The notes under the pieces: generated by a model
What the model was told of the DNA's origin: nothing
The model's input: only the letters and a program-made list of their open reading frames with translations
The model's database searches: none
Program-made: the position numbers and the translations under genes
In this document: piece by piece, positions 1 through 8,601 of the stretch
Layout of the letters: each line of letters opens with the position of its first letter
How positions within the stretch are numbered: the first letter of the stretch is position 1
NCBI GenBank assembly: GCA_040882845.1
Contig: JBBEAM010000008.1
Span: forward strand, 1-59,459
Source of the DNA: JBBEAM01 sp040882845
GTDB taxonomy: Bacteria > Pseudomonadota > Alphaproteobacteria > Kiloniellales > DSM-21159
DNA length: 59,459 bases
Direction: 5' to 3'

Positions 1-717
1 GATCCCGCGCTGTTCCGCGAGGTGGTCGAGCGGGTCCGCGAAGCCGAGACCGACGTGGTGATCAACCTCACCGCCGGGATGGGCGGCGACCTGGTCTTCG
101 GCCCCGGTGAAAACCCGCTGCCGCTGGACGAGACCGGCACCGACATCGCCGGGCCGCTGGAGCGCCTGGCCCATGTCGAGCAGCTGCTGCCCGAGATCTG
201 CACCCTCGACTGCGGCAGCATGAACTTCGCCGCCGGCGGCGACTACGTCATGGTCAACACGCCCTCCAGCCTCAAGACCATGGCCCGGCGGGTGCAGGAG
301 CTGGGCGTGCGCCCCGAGCTCGAGGTCTTCGACACCGGCCACATGGTGCTGGTCAAGGATCTGCTCCGCGAGGGGCTGATCGACGATCCGGTGATGCTGC
401 AGCTCTGCATGGGCATCCCCTACGGCGCCCCCGACGATCCGCAGACCCTGCTCGCCCTGGCCAACCAGGCGCCCGCGGGCGCGGTCTGGTCGGCCTTCTC
501 GATCGGCCGCATGCAGCTGCCCTACGTCGCCATGGCGGCGCTGGCCGGCGGCAACGTGCGCGTCGGGCTGGAAGACAACATCTACCTGGAGAAGGGGGTG
601 CTCGCCTCCAACGCCCAGCTGGTCGAGCGGGCGGTCACCATCCTCCAGGGCATGAACGTGAAGCTGCTCGGCCCCGAAGAGGTGCGCCGGAAACTCAAAC
701 TCCAGAAGCGCGGCTGA
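1..717 (+). CDS. cdhC: 3-dehydrocarnitine cleavage enzyme (BKACE family), 5' end outside window
   Basis: The reading frame is open from base 1 without a start, so the N-terminus lies upstream. About 238 C-terminal residues are present, against roughly 300 for the family. The C-terminal half has the beta-keto acid cleavage enzyme (DUF849) signature GGNVRVGLEDN and a preceding SAFSIGRMQLPY stretch. Family members condense a beta-keto acid with acetyl-CoA to give a new CoA ester and acetoacetate. Directly followed (11 bp) by a carnitine dehydrogenase fusion, it is inferred to convert 3-dehydrocarnitine plus acetyl-CoA to betainyl-CoA and acetoacetate. The family call is firm; the substrate is inferred from the operon. 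Confidence 0.85.
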   Translation, partial: DPALFREVVERVREAETDVVINLTAGMGGDLVFGPGENPLPLDETGTDIAGPLERLAHVEQLLPEICTLDCGSMNFAAGGDYVMVNTPSSLKTMARRVQELGVRPELEVFDTGHMVLVKDLLREGLIDDPVMLQLCMGIPYGAPDDPQTLLALANQAPAGAVWSAFSIGRMQLPYVAMAALAGGNVRVGLEDNIYLEKGVLASNAQLVERAVTILQGMNVKLLGPEEVRRKLKLQKRG

Positions 718-728
718 GGAGCCTTGTC

Positions 729-2231
729 ATGAGCGAGATTCGCACGGTGGCCCTGGTCGGCGGCGGCGTGATCGGCGCCGGCTGGGCGGCGCGGCTGCTG
801 ATCAACGGCCTCGACGTCGTGCTCTGCGACCCCGACCCCCAGGCCGAGCGCAAGGTCCGCGAGGTGCTCGACAACGCGCTGGCCGCCTACCGCCGCCTGA
901 CCCTGGCGCCGCTCGAGGCCACGGGCAAACTCTGCTTCGAGCCGGAGATCGAGAAGGCCGTCCCCGGCGCCGATTTCATCCAGGAGTCCTCGCCGGAGAA
1001 CGAAGACATCAAATCGGCGATCCTGCGCCGAATCGACGCGGCGGCGAAGCCCGAAGCGATCGTCGGATCCAGCACCTCCGGCCTGCTGCCAACCCGGCTA
1101 CAGGCGGCGATGACCCATCCCGAGCGCTTCGTCGTCGGCCACCCTTTCAATCCGGTCTATCTGATGCCGCTGGTCGAGGTCTGCGGCGGTGACAAGACCT
1201 CGGAGCAGACCAAGCGAGGCGCGGCGGACTTCTACCGTTCGATTGGCATGCATCCGCTGATGCTGCGCAAGGAGATCGACGGCTTCATCGCCGACCGGCT
1301 GATGGAGGCGCTGTGGCGCGAGGCGCTGTGGCTGGTCGAGGACGGCATCGCCACCACCGGCGAGATCGACGACGCGGTGCGCTACGGTCCCGGCCTGCGC
1401 TGGGCCTTCATGGGCACCTTCCTGACCTACCGTCTGGCCGGCGGCGAGGCAGGGATGCGCCACTTCATGGAGCAGTTCGGCCCGGCCCTGAAGCTGCCCT
1501 GGACCAAGCTCGAGGCCCCCGAGCTGACCGAGGAGCTGATCGAGAAGGTCGTCGCCCAGTCCGACGACCAGGCCGGCGGCGTCTCGATCCGCGAGTTGGA
1601 GCGGCTGCGCGACAACTGCCTGATCTCGGTGATGCAGGGCCTGCGCAACCACGGCTACGCCGCCGGCGCCGTGCTGAAGGGCTACGAGGAGAAGCTCTAT
1701 GCCGACTCCCACGCCCTCATCTTGAAGCCGGAGGACGACGTCTCCAAGCCGCTGCGGCTGCACGAGGCGAGGGTGGAAACCGAGTGGGTCGACTACAACG
1801 GCCATATGACCGAGAGCCGCTACCTGCAGGTCTTCGGCGACGCCTCCGACGCGCTGTTCCGCTTCGTCGGGATCGACGCCGACTACCACGCGGCGGGTTA
1901 CAGCTACTACACCGTCGAGACCCACATCATGAACCTGCGCGAGGTCGCCGGCGGCGAGCCGCTCTACGTCACCACCGAGATCCTCGGCCTCGACGAGAAA
2001 CGGATGCAGATCTTCCACAGCCTCTATCACGGCCGCGAGGACACCCGCCTCGCCACCGCCGAGCAGATGCTGCTCCACGTAAACACCAAGGAAGGCCGCG
2101 CCTGCCCGGCGCAGCCGCAAATCCTGGAGAACCTGCGGCGTATCTTCGAAGCCCAGGCCGAGCTGCCCGAGCCCGACCATGCCGGACGGCGCATCGCCAT
2201 GCCGGAGAAGAAGCCGGCGGCGGCGGACTAG
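729..2231 (+). CDS. lcdH: L-carnitine dehydrogenase fused to betainyl-CoA thioesterase
   Basis: A 500-residue two-domain enzyme. Residues 1 to about 325 are a 3-hydroxyacyl-CoA-dehydrogenase fold: Rossmann motif GGGVIGAGW near residue 11 and the GHPFNP segment carrying the catalytic His. Residues about 340-480 are a hot-dog (4-HBT) thioesterase with the DYNGHM motif. Single-domain carnitine dehydrogenases are about 320 residues, so the extra length is the thioesterase. As known for this fusion in rhizobia, it should oxidise L-carnitine to 3-dehydrocarnitine with NAD+ and hydrolyse betainyl-CoA to glycine betaine, bracketing the step of the upstream cleavage enzyme. The ATG is preceded by GAGGAG. 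It sits in the same operon, 11 bp after the previous gene. Confidence 0.88.
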   Translation: MSEIRTVALVGGGVIGAGWAARLLINGLDVVLCDPDPQAERKVREVLDNALAAYRRLTLAPLEATGKLCFEPEIEKAVPGADFIQESSPENEDIKSAILRRIDAAAKPEAIVGSSTSGLLPTRLQAAMTHPERFVVGHPFNPVYLMPLVEVCGGDKTSEQTKRGAADFYRSIGMHPLMLRKEIDGFIADRLMEALWREALWLVEDGIATTGEIDDAVRYGPGLRWAFMGTFLTYRLAGGEAGMRHFMEQFGPALKLPWTKLEAPELTEELIEKVVAQSDDQAGGVSIRELERLRDNCLISVMQGLRNHGYAAGAVLKGYEEKLYADSHALILKPEDDVSKPLRLHEARVETEWVDYNGHMTESRYLQVFGDASDALFRFVGIDADYHAAGYSYYTVETHIMNLREVAGGEPLYVTTEILGLDEKRMQIFHSLYHGREDTRLATAEQMLLHVNTKEGRACPAQPQILENLRRIFEAQAELPEPDHAGRRIAMPEKKPAAAD

Positions 2232-2240
2232 GACAGGCCG

Positions 2241-3008
2241 ATGACCGCCCTGCGCGTCCTGATCACCGGCGGCGGCGCCGGAATCGGCAAGGCCACGGCC
2301 ACGGCCTTTCTCGAGGCCGGGCAGCGGGTGCATCTCTGCGATCTCGACGACGCCGTGCTAAAGGGCGCTTTGGCCGAGCTGCCCGGCGCCAGCGGCAGCC
2401 AAGTGGACGTGACCCGGGAAGAGGACGTCGCCCGGCTCTTCGCCGAGGCGCAGGGCACGCTCGACGGCCTCGACGTGCTGGTCAACTGCGTCGGCGTCTC
2501 GGGACCGGCCGGACCCATCGAAACCCTGAGTCTCGCGGAATGGCGCGCCTGCCTCGCCGCAAATCTGGACAGCGCCTTCCTCTGCTGCCGGGCCGCCGCC
2601 CCGATCCTGAAGGAGCAGGGCAGCGGCCTGATCGTCAATCTCTCTTCCACGGCGGGGCAGATGGGCTATCCCAACCGCAGCCCCTATGCCACCGCCAAGT
2701 GGGGGGTGATCGGCCTGACCAAGACCCTGGCGATGGAGATGGGACCTTTCGGCGTGCGGGTGAACGCCCTCTGTCCCGGCTCCGTCGAGGGACCGCGCAT
2801 GGACCGGGTGATCGCCATGGAGGCGGCCGCCACCGCCCGCAGAGAAAACGACGTCCGCCTCGGCTACACCGCCATGACCTCGCTGCGCTGCTTCGTCAGC
2901 GGCGCCGACATCGCCAACATGATCCTGTTTCTCGCCTCGCCCGCTGGCGCAAGGATTTCCGGCCAGGCCCTGGCGGTCGATGGCCACACCGAACGACTCG
3001 TCACCTAA
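2241..3008 (+). CDS. Short-chain dehydrogenase/reductase
   Basis: A 255-residue classical SDR. It has the cofactor motif TGGGAGIG near residue 9, a variant VNCVG in place of NNAG, and the catalytic Ser-Tyr-Lys as LSS followed by YATAK. The C-terminus carries the usual SGQALAVDGH. It lies 9 bp after the carnitine dehydrogenase fusion and 11 bp before the acyl-CoA dehydrogenase, so it is co-transcribed. A second alcohol dehydrogenase here could act on D-carnitine or another beta-hydroxy acyl substrate. This is speculation from context; the sequence does not fix the substrate. Confidence 0.85.
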   Translation: MTALRVLITGGGAGIGKATATAFLEAGQRVHLCDLDDAVLKGALAELPGASGSQVDVTREEDVARLFAEAQGTLDGLDVLVNCVGVSGPAGPIETLSLAEWRACLAANLDSAFLCCRAAAPILKEQGSGLIVNLSSTAGQMGYPNRSPYATAKWGVIGLTKTLAMEMGPFGVRVNALCPGSVEGPRMDRVIAMEAAATARRENDVRLGYTAMTSLRCFVSGADIANMILFLASPAGARISGQALAVDGHTERLVT

Positions 3009-3019
3009 AGGACAGACCC

Positions 3020-4180
3020 ATGGATTTCGCCCTCAGCCACGAGCAGGAGATGGTGGTCGACACCGTCCGCAGCTTCGTCGAGACCGAGCTCTATCCCCTG
3101 GAGCAGGAGGTCGAGCGGCGCGGCGAATGCCCGCGCGAAGTCGGCCAGGAAATCCAGCGCAAGGTGATGGAGCTCGGCTTCTATGCTCCGAACATTCCCG
3201 AGGAATACGGCGGCGGCGGCCTCGACCACCTGACCTTCACCCTGCTGGAGCGCGAACTGGGGCGCAGCGCCATGGCGCTGTCGGTCTGGTGGGGCCGCCC
3301 CTCCAACATCCTCTGCGCCTGCAGCGACGAGCAGAAGCAGCGTTTCCTGCTACCCGCGGTGCGCGGCGAGAAGTTCGACTGCCTGGCGATCACCGAGCCC
3401 GACGCCGGCTCCGACGCCCGCGGCATGAAGACCAGCGCCGTGCAGGACGGCGACGACTGGGTGGTCAACGGCACCAAGCACTTCATCAGCCACGCCGATC
3501 TCGCCGACTTCGCCATCCTCTTCGCCGCCACCGGCGAGGAGGACACGCCGAGGGGCCCCAAGAAGCGCATCACCTGCTTCCTGGTCGAGCGCGGCACCCC
3601 CGGCTTCGAGATCCGCAAGGGCTACACCTCGGTCTCCCACCGGGGCTATCACAACTGCATTCTGGAGTTCGACGACTGCCGGGTGCCGGCGGCCAACATG
3701 CTGGGCGCCGAGGGCGAGGGCTTTTCGGTGATGAACTCCTGGCTCTACGCCACCCGCCTGACCGTGGCGGCGATGAGCGTCGGCCGGGCGCGGCGCGCCT
3801 TCGACCTCTGCCTCGACTGGTCGGCCAACCGCAAGCAGTTCGGCCAGCCGATCGGGCGCTTCCAGGGGGTTTCCTTCAAGCTCGCCGACATGGTGACGGA
3901 GATCGACGCGGCGGACTATCTCACCCTCTCGGCAGCCTGGATGCTTGACGCCGGGCGCGAGGCCTCGCGGCCGATCGCCTCGGCCAAGCTATACGCCACG
4001 GAGATGCTGGCGCGGGTCACCGACAACGCGGTGCAGATTTTCGGCGGCATGGGGCTGATGGACGACTTTCCCATCGAACGCCTCTGGCGCGACGCGCGGG
4101 TCGAGCGGATCTGGGACGGCACCAGCGAGATCCAGCGCCACATCATCTCGCGCGAACTGCTGCGCCCCTTGGGGTCGTGA
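3020..4180 (+). CDS. Acyl-CoA dehydrogenase, CaiA-like (crotonobetainyl-CoA reductase or gamma-butyrobetainyl-CoA dehydrogenase)
   Basis: 386 residues starting MDFALSHEQEM, normal for FAD-dependent acyl-CoA dehydrogenases. It shows the flavin/substrate motif AITEPDAGSDA, the dimer-core QIFGGMGL and the terminal GTSEIQRHIISR. The frame stays open far upstream, but the ATG at 3020 follows AAAGGA and gives the canonical length. The neighbour CaiD and the ligase suggest it interconverts gamma-butyrobetainyl-CoA and crotonobetainyl-CoA. Oddity: the position of the catalytic base, Glu in the YEGTxxIQ motif of most family members, is Asp (residue 366, WDGTSEIQ). Its stop overlaps the GTG start of the next gene. 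Confidence 0.85.
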   Translation: MDFALSHEQEMVVDTVRSFVETELYPLEQEVERRGECPREVGQEIQRKVMELGFYAPNIPEEYGGGGLDHLTFTLLERELGRSAMALSVWWGRPSNILCACSDEQKQRFLLPAVRGEKFDCLAITEPDAGSDARGMKTSAVQDGDDWVVNGTKHFISHADLADFAILFAATGEEDTPRGPKKRITCFLVERGTPGFEIRKGYTSVSHRGYHNCILEFDDCRVPAANMLGAEGEGFSVMNSWLYATRLTVAAMSVGRARRAFDLCLDWSANRKQFGQPIGRFQGVSFKLADMVTEIDAADYLTLSAAWMLDAGREASRPIASAKLYATEMLARVTDNAVQIFGGMGLMDDFPIERLWRDARVERIWDGTSEIQRHIISRELLRPLGS

Positions 4181-6252
4181 CCGCGATGGACGGCAGTACG
4201 CCTCCGCTTTCCGATCTCTCGCGGCTGCTGCGGCCGCGCTCCATCGCCGTGATCGGCGGCCTGGAGGCCGCAGAGGTGGTACGCCAGTGCGACCGCATGG
4301 GCTTCACCGGGGAGATCTGGCCGGTCAACCCAAAGCGCGAGTCCATCGAGGGTCGGCCCTGCTACGCCTCGGTGGACGACCTGCCCGGCGCGCCAGATGC
4401 CGCCTTCGTCGGGGTCAACCGCCATCTCACCATCGAGGTGGTGCGCAAGCTGGCCGCACGCGGCGCCGGCGGCGCGGTCGCCTATGCCTCCGGCTTCAAG
4501 GAGAGCGGCGAGGGCGATCTGCAGGCCGACCTGGTCGCCGCCGCCGGGGAGATGCCCCTGCTCGGCCCCAATTGCTACGGCCTGATCAACTACCTCGACG
4601 GCGCCCTGCTCTGGCCCGATCAGCACGGCGGCCAGCGCAGCGAACGCGGCGTCGCCATGCTGACCCAGTCGGGCAACATCGCGATCAACCTGACCATGGC
4701 CAGACGCGCCCTGCCGATCGCCTATCTCGGTAGCCTGGGCAACCAGGCCAAGCTCGGTATCGCCGGCTTGCTGGAAGCCCTGCTGGAGGACTCCCGCGTC
4801 ACCGCCATCGGTCTGCATATCGAGGGCATCGACGACGTCGCCGCCTTCGAGCGCGCGGCGCGCAAGGCGCGGGAGAAGCGCATCCCCATCGTTGCGCTGA
4901 AGACCGGGCGCTCCGAAGCCGGTGCCGGCATCGCCATGAGCCACACTGCTTCTCTGGCCGGCAGCGACGCCGTGACCGGCGCCTTTTTTCGCCGCCTCGG
5001 CATCGCCCGGCTGCGCTCCCTCCCCGAGTTCCTCGAAACCCTGAAGCTGCTGCATCTCTTCGGGCCGCTGCCCGGCCGCGACATCGCCTCGATGAGCTGC
5101 TCCGGCGGCGAGGCCTCGCTGATCGCCGACGCCGCCGAGGATCGCAGGCTCGACTTCCGGCCGCTCTCGGCGGCGGAAGCCGCCAGGGTCCGCGCCACCC
5201 TGCCGGCCCTGGTCAGCATCTCCAATCCGCTCGACTACCACACCTTCACCTGGGGTCAGAAGACTGAGCTGACCGCGACCTTCGCGGCGATGCTGGGCTG
5301 CGGCTTCGGCATCACCTTGCTGGTGCTGGATTTTCCGCGTGGCGACCGCTGCGAGACCGCCGACTGGCAGGTCTCTCTCGAAGCCCTGGTCGCCGCCGCC
5401 GAACGAACCGGCCAGCGCGCCGGTCTGGTCGCCAGCCTGCCCGAATGCCTGCCCGAGGCCGCCGCCGAGGATCTGCTCGCCCGCGGCGTCGTGCCGTTTT
5501 TCGGCATCGAGGAAGCGCTGGCCGCCATCGAAGCGGCAGCCTCCGTCGGCGCGGCCTGGCAAAGGCCCCTCCCGCAACTTCTGGCGCCGCGCGGCAGCAA
5601 GAGCGGCGCAGCCGAGCTGATGACCGAAGCCGGCGCCAAGCTGCTGCTCGCCGCCCACGGTCTTGCCGTGCCCAGGGGCCGCGTGGCGGCCTCGCCGGAA
5701 GAGGCCGCCGCCGCCGCCGAGGAAATTGGCTTTCCCGTCGCCCTCAAGGCGATCGGCAAGTCGATTGCACACAAAAGCGAGGCCGGCGCGCTGCGGCTTG
5801 GCCTGGGCTCCGCGCAGGAGGTCGAGATGGAAGCGCTGGAGCTGCTGGCTCTGGGCGAGGCGGTGCTGGTCGAGGAGATGATCGAGGATGCGGTAGCCGA
5901 GCTGATCGTCGGCATCAACCGCGATCCACAGTTCGGCCTCACGCTCGTGCTGGGCAGTGGCGGAGTCCTGGTCGAGCTGGTCGGGGATAGCCGCCTGCTG
6001 CTGCTGCCGGCGAGCCGGGAGGAGATTCTCGCCGCCATCGACAGCTTGAAGGCCGGGCGCCTGCTCGCCGGCTACCGGGGCAAGCCGGCCGGCGACCGCG
6101 AAGCCGCGGCGGATGCGGTACTCGCCGTACAGGACTATGCTCTGGCCGAGGGCGCCGGGCTGCAGGAGCTCGACGTCAACCCCCTGATGGTGCGGCCGGC
6201 CGGGTATGGCGCGGTCGCCGCCGATGCCCTGATCCGCAGATTCAAGGACTAA
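4177..6252 (+). CDS. ADP-forming acyl-CoA synthetase (acetate-CoA ligase family)
   Basis: 691 residues fusing the alpha and beta parts of an NDP-forming acyl-CoA ligase. An N-terminal CoA-binding Rossmann domain (RSIAVIGG at about 19-26) is followed by a succinyl-CoA-ligase-like domain with the phosphohistidine motif SHTASLAGSD, then a C-terminal ATP-grasp domain (about 470-690, ending ELDVNPLMV). GTG 4177 overlaps the previous stop (GTGA), suggesting translational coupling; ATG 4186 in frame is an alternative. In this operon it probably activates carnitine, crotonobetaine or gamma-butyrobetaine to the CoA ester, replacing the AMP-forming CaiC and the CoA-transferase CaiB of enterobacteria, neither of which is present here. 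Confidence 0.82.
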   Translation: MTAMDGSTPPLSDLSRLLRPRSIAVIGGLEAAEVVRQCDRMGFTGEIWPVNPKRESIEGRPCYASVDDLPGAPDAAFVGVNRHLTIEVVRKLAARGAGGAVAYASGFKESGEGDLQADLVAAAGEMPLLGPNCYGLINYLDGALLWPDQHGGQRSERGVAMLTQSGNIAINLTMARRALPIAYLGSLGNQAKLGIAGLLEALLEDSRVTAIGLHIEGIDDVAAFERAARKAREKRIPIVALKTGRSEAGAGIAMSHTASLAGSDAVTGAFFRRLGIARLRSLPEFLETLKLLHLFGPLPGRDIASMSCSGGEASLIADAAEDRRLDFRPLSAAEAARVRATLPALVSISNPLDYHTFTWGQKTELTATFAAMLGCGFGITLLVLDFPRGDRCETADWQVSLEALVAAAERTGQRAGLVASLPECLPEAAAEDLLARGVVPFFGIEEALAAIEAAASVGAAWQRPLPQLLAPRGSKSGAAELMTEAGAKLLLAAHGLAVPRGRVAASPEEAAAAAEEIGFPVALKAIGKSIAHKSEAGALRLGLGSAQEVEMEALELLALGEAVLVEEMIEDAVAELIVGINRDPQFGLTLVLGSGGVLVELVGDSRLLLLPASREEILAAIDSLKAGRLLAGYRGKPAGDREAAADAVLAVQDYALAEGAGLQELDVNPLMVRPAGYGAVAADALIRRFKD

Positions 6253-6255
6253 GCG

Positions 6256-7041
6256 ATGTCAGACAGCCCGTTGAAGACCGAGCGCCGCGCCGGCGTGCTC
6301 GAGATCACCCTCGACCGGCCCAAGGCCAATGCCATCGACGCCGCCACCAGCCGCGAGATGAGCCGAATCTTCGCCGAGTTCCGTGACGATCCCAGCCTGC
6401 GTGTGGCGATCCTGACCGGCGCCGGCGAGAAGTTCTTCTCCGCCGGCTGGGACCTCTCGGCCGCGGCCGAGGGCGAAGCCGTGGAGAGCGACTATGGCGA
6501 AGGCGGCTTCGGCGGCTTTCCCGAACTGCCCGGGCTCGACAAGCCGGTGATCGCCGCGGTCAACGGCTATGCCGTCGGCGGCGGTTTCGAGATCGCCATG
6601 GCCGCCGACATGATCGTCGCCGCGACCCACGCCCAGTTCTGGCTGCCCGAGGCGCAGCTCGGCATCCTGCCCGACGCCGGAACCCTGCGTCTGCCCCGCC
6701 TGCTGCCCCGGGCGCTGGCCATCGAGATGCTGCTGACCGGGCGGCGCATGGACGCCGTGGAAGCCCACGACCGGGGCTTGGTCAACCTGCTCGCCGAACC
6801 GGGCACGGTGCTGGAGCAGGCGCGCGGGCTGGCCGAGCAGATCGCCGGCGCGGCCCCGCTTTCCGTCGCCGCGATCCTGGACATCGAGCGGCGCACGGCC
6901 AGTCTCCCCCTGCAGGAAGCCTATGCGCTGCTGCGCTCCGGCAAGATCGAGAGCTACAAGACGTTGCTCGAAAGCGAGGACGCCCTGGAGGGGCCGCGCG
7001 CCTTCGCCGAGAAGCGTACGCCGGTCTGGAAGGGCCGCTAA
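6256..7041 (+). CDS. caiD: Crotonobetainyl-CoA hydratase (carnitinyl-CoA dehydratase)
   Basis: 261 residues, the same length as E. coli CaiD, and collinear with it as I remember that sequence: EITLDRPKANAID near the N-terminus, GAGEKFFSAGWDL at the oxyanion-hole strand, LDKPVIAAVNGYA, and the C-terminal FAEKRTPVWKGR. Crotonase-fold hydratases use two backbone amides and acidic residues. The enzyme would interconvert crotonobetainyl-CoA and L-carnitinyl-CoA, feeding the carnitine dehydrogenase at the head of the operon. It starts 3 bp after the ligase stop. The stop overlaps the convergent amidase stop by four bases. Confidence 0.9.
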   Translation: MSDSPLKTERRAGVLEITLDRPKANAIDAATSREMSRIFAEFRDDPSLRVAILTGAGEKFFSAGWDLSAAAEGEAVESDYGEGGFGGFPELPGLDKPVIAAVNGYAVGGGFEIAMAADMIVAATHAQFWLPEAQLGILPDAGTLRLPRLLPRALAIEMLLTGRRMDAVEAHDRGLVNLLAEPGTVLEQARGLAEQIAGAAPLSVAAILDIERRTASLPLQEAYALLRSGKIESYKTLLESEDALEGPRAFAEKRTPVWKGR

Positions 7042-8381
7042 AGCGGATCCGGCGGCGGCGGGCGCTGCACGATCCCGCTGTCCTCCATCCGCAGGGCGGC
7101 CGCCAAGAGCGCTTCGTCGCCGCCGCCGCGCCCGACCAGCTGCAGGCCCATGGGCAGGCCGCCTCTTCCCAAACCCAGAGGCAGCACGATGGCCGGCTGG
7201 CCGGTCATGTTGAACAGCGAGGTGTAGCGGGTGAGGGCGTTGCCCGCCCCCTCGACGATCCCGGTCTCGGTGACCTGCTCGGTGCCGAGCGGCGGCGCGA
7301 AGATCGGGCAGGCCGGAGTCAGCAGGAAGTCCACCTCCTCTAGGATCCGCGCCGCGTCGCGGCGGTAGGCCTCGACCATCCGCTTGGCGTCGATGTAGTG
7401 GGTCGCCAGCAGCGACTGGCCGAGCGCCAGGCCGGCGCGGAATTCCTCGCTGTAGCGCGCGGCCCGCGCCTCCAGGTGCGGCCTGTGGAAGGAGGCCGCC
7501 TCGGCCATCTGCACCGTGATCGAGGCGCTGCGCGACAGCTCCAGCGGCTCCGTGAAGGCGACGTCCCGCAACTCGGCGCCGCGTTCCTGCAGCGCTCCGG
7601 CGGCGGCCTCGACGGCGGCCAGGATCTCTGGATCGCAGTGCTCGAAGTAGAAGGCGCGCGGCAGGCCGATCTTGAGGGGTTTGTCCTGCCTAAGCTCCGG
7701 GCCCGGCGCGAGCAGGGAGAAAATCAGCGCCGTATCCGCGACGCTGCGGGCGAAAAGCCCAATATGGTCGAAACTCCAGGAAAAGGGCAGAACGCCTTCG
7801 GTGCTCAGGCGTCCGTGGCTCGGCTTGAAGCCGACCAGGCCGCAGAGCGCGGCCGGCGCGCGCACCGATCCGCCGGTATCGGTGCCCAGTGCGAAGCTCG
7901 CATAGCCCCGGGCGACGGCAATCGCCGAGCCGGTGCTCGAGCCGCCGGCCAGGCGCGTGGGATCGTAGGGGTTGACCGCCGTGCCGTAGTGCGCGTTGAC
8001 GCCGGTGGTGCCCAGCGCCCATTCGTGCAGGTTATTCTTGCCGATCAGCACCGCGCCGAGCGCTTCGAGTTGGGCCACGATCTCGGCATCGGCGCCAGTC
8101 TGGTAGTCGGCCCAGGCTGGCGAGGCCGCCGTGGTCGGCAGGTCGCGGGTGCCGATCAGATCCTTGCAGGAATAGGGAATGCCGTAGAGCGGCGCCGCGC
8201 GCGGCGTCTCCAACAGCACCCTCTCGGCCCGCTCTGGGCAGAAGCCGGTGAAGGCATGACTTTGCGTGTTTTCCGCCTCAGCCCTTTCGGCAACGAAGCG
8301 CACGAAGGCCGCCGGGTCGAGCGCGCCGGAGCGGAAGCGGGCCCGCAGCTCCGCGACGCCAAGAAAGCAGGCGTCATCCAT
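7038..8381 (-). CDS. Amidase signature family enzyme
   Basis: 447 residues with the full Ser-cisSer-Lys triad of the amidase signature family: Lys73 in SCKDL, cis-Ser148 in GGSSTGS and nucleophile Ser172 in DTGGSVR, with the 24-residue Ser-Ser spacing usual for the family. GLVGFKPSHGRLS follows as expected. It hydrolyses some carboxamide; the substrate cannot be told. It is the last gene of a three-gene minus-strand operon (NIPSNAP, small protein, amidase), and its start overlaps the end of the 71-residue protein by 8 bp. A GatA role is unlikely because no gatB is nearby. Confidence 0.88.
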   Translation of the reverse strand: MDDACFLGVAELRARFRSGALDPAAFVRFVAERAEAENTQSHAFTGFCPERAERVLLETPRAAPLYGIPYSCKDLIGTRDLPTTAASPAWADYQTGADAEIVAQLEALGAVLIGKNNLHEWALGTTGVNAHYGTAVNPYDPTRLAGGSSTGSAIAVARGYASFALGTDTGGSVRAPAALCGLVGFKPSHGRLSTEGVLPFSWSFDHIGLFARSVADTALIFSLLAPGPELRQDKPLKIGLPRAFYFEHCDPEILAAVEAAAGALQERGAELRDVAFTEPLELSRSASITVQMAEAASFHRPHLEARAARYSEEFRAGLALGQSLLATHYIDAKRMVEAYRRDAARILEEVDFLLTPACPIFAPPLGTEQVTETGIVEGAGNALTRYTSLFNMTGQPAIVLPLGLGRGGLPMGLQLVGRGGGDEALLAAALRMEDSGIVQRPPPPDPL

Positions 8382-8589
8382 CCTTGCGATCTGAGGCTGT
8401 CTGGACCGTCGCCGGCAGGGGCGGCAGGCCGCGCTTGCGGATCGCCTCCAGGTCGCGCAGCAGATCGCCGAAGCCGGTAATCATGCCGCGCTCGGGCTCG
8501 ACCAGCTCGCGCAGCTCGGCCTCGCACCAGGGATGGCCGCCGAAGTCGCGCTGCATGCGTTCGAGTGTCTCGAAGTCGGGTTTGCTCAT
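8374..8589 (-). CDS. Small conserved-looking protein coupled to the amidase
   Basis: 71 residues, charged and helical-looking, starting MSKPDFETLERMQRDF and containing ELRELVEPERGMITGFGD. No recognised family. The stop codon region overlaps the amidase start by 8 bp, and the gene lies 12 bp downstream of NIPSNAP, so it is part of the operon. The small-protein-plus-amidase layout resembles GatC/GatA and AtzG/AtzE, where a roughly 70-residue partner stabilises the amidase. That comparison is by position and size only. Its overlap, spacing and start codon support it as a real gene. Confidence 0.6.
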   Translation of the reverse strand: MSKPDFETLERMQRDFGGHPWCEAELRELVEPERGMITGFGDLLRDLEAIRKRGLPPLPATVQTASDRKDG

Positions 8590-8601
8590 GGCGAAACCTC
8601 G

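Noticed and set aside
1098..2333. 411-residue minus-strand frame
   Set aside because: Antisense to the carnitine dehydrogenase fusion; low-complexity composition, no motif.
1313..3019. Upstream extension of the acyl-CoA dehydrogenase frame
   Set aside because: Overlaps two real genes in another frame; family length and AAAGGA support the ATG at 3020.
3916..5772. 618-residue minus-strand frame
   Set aside because: Antisense shadow of the acyl-CoA dehydrogenase and ligase genes.
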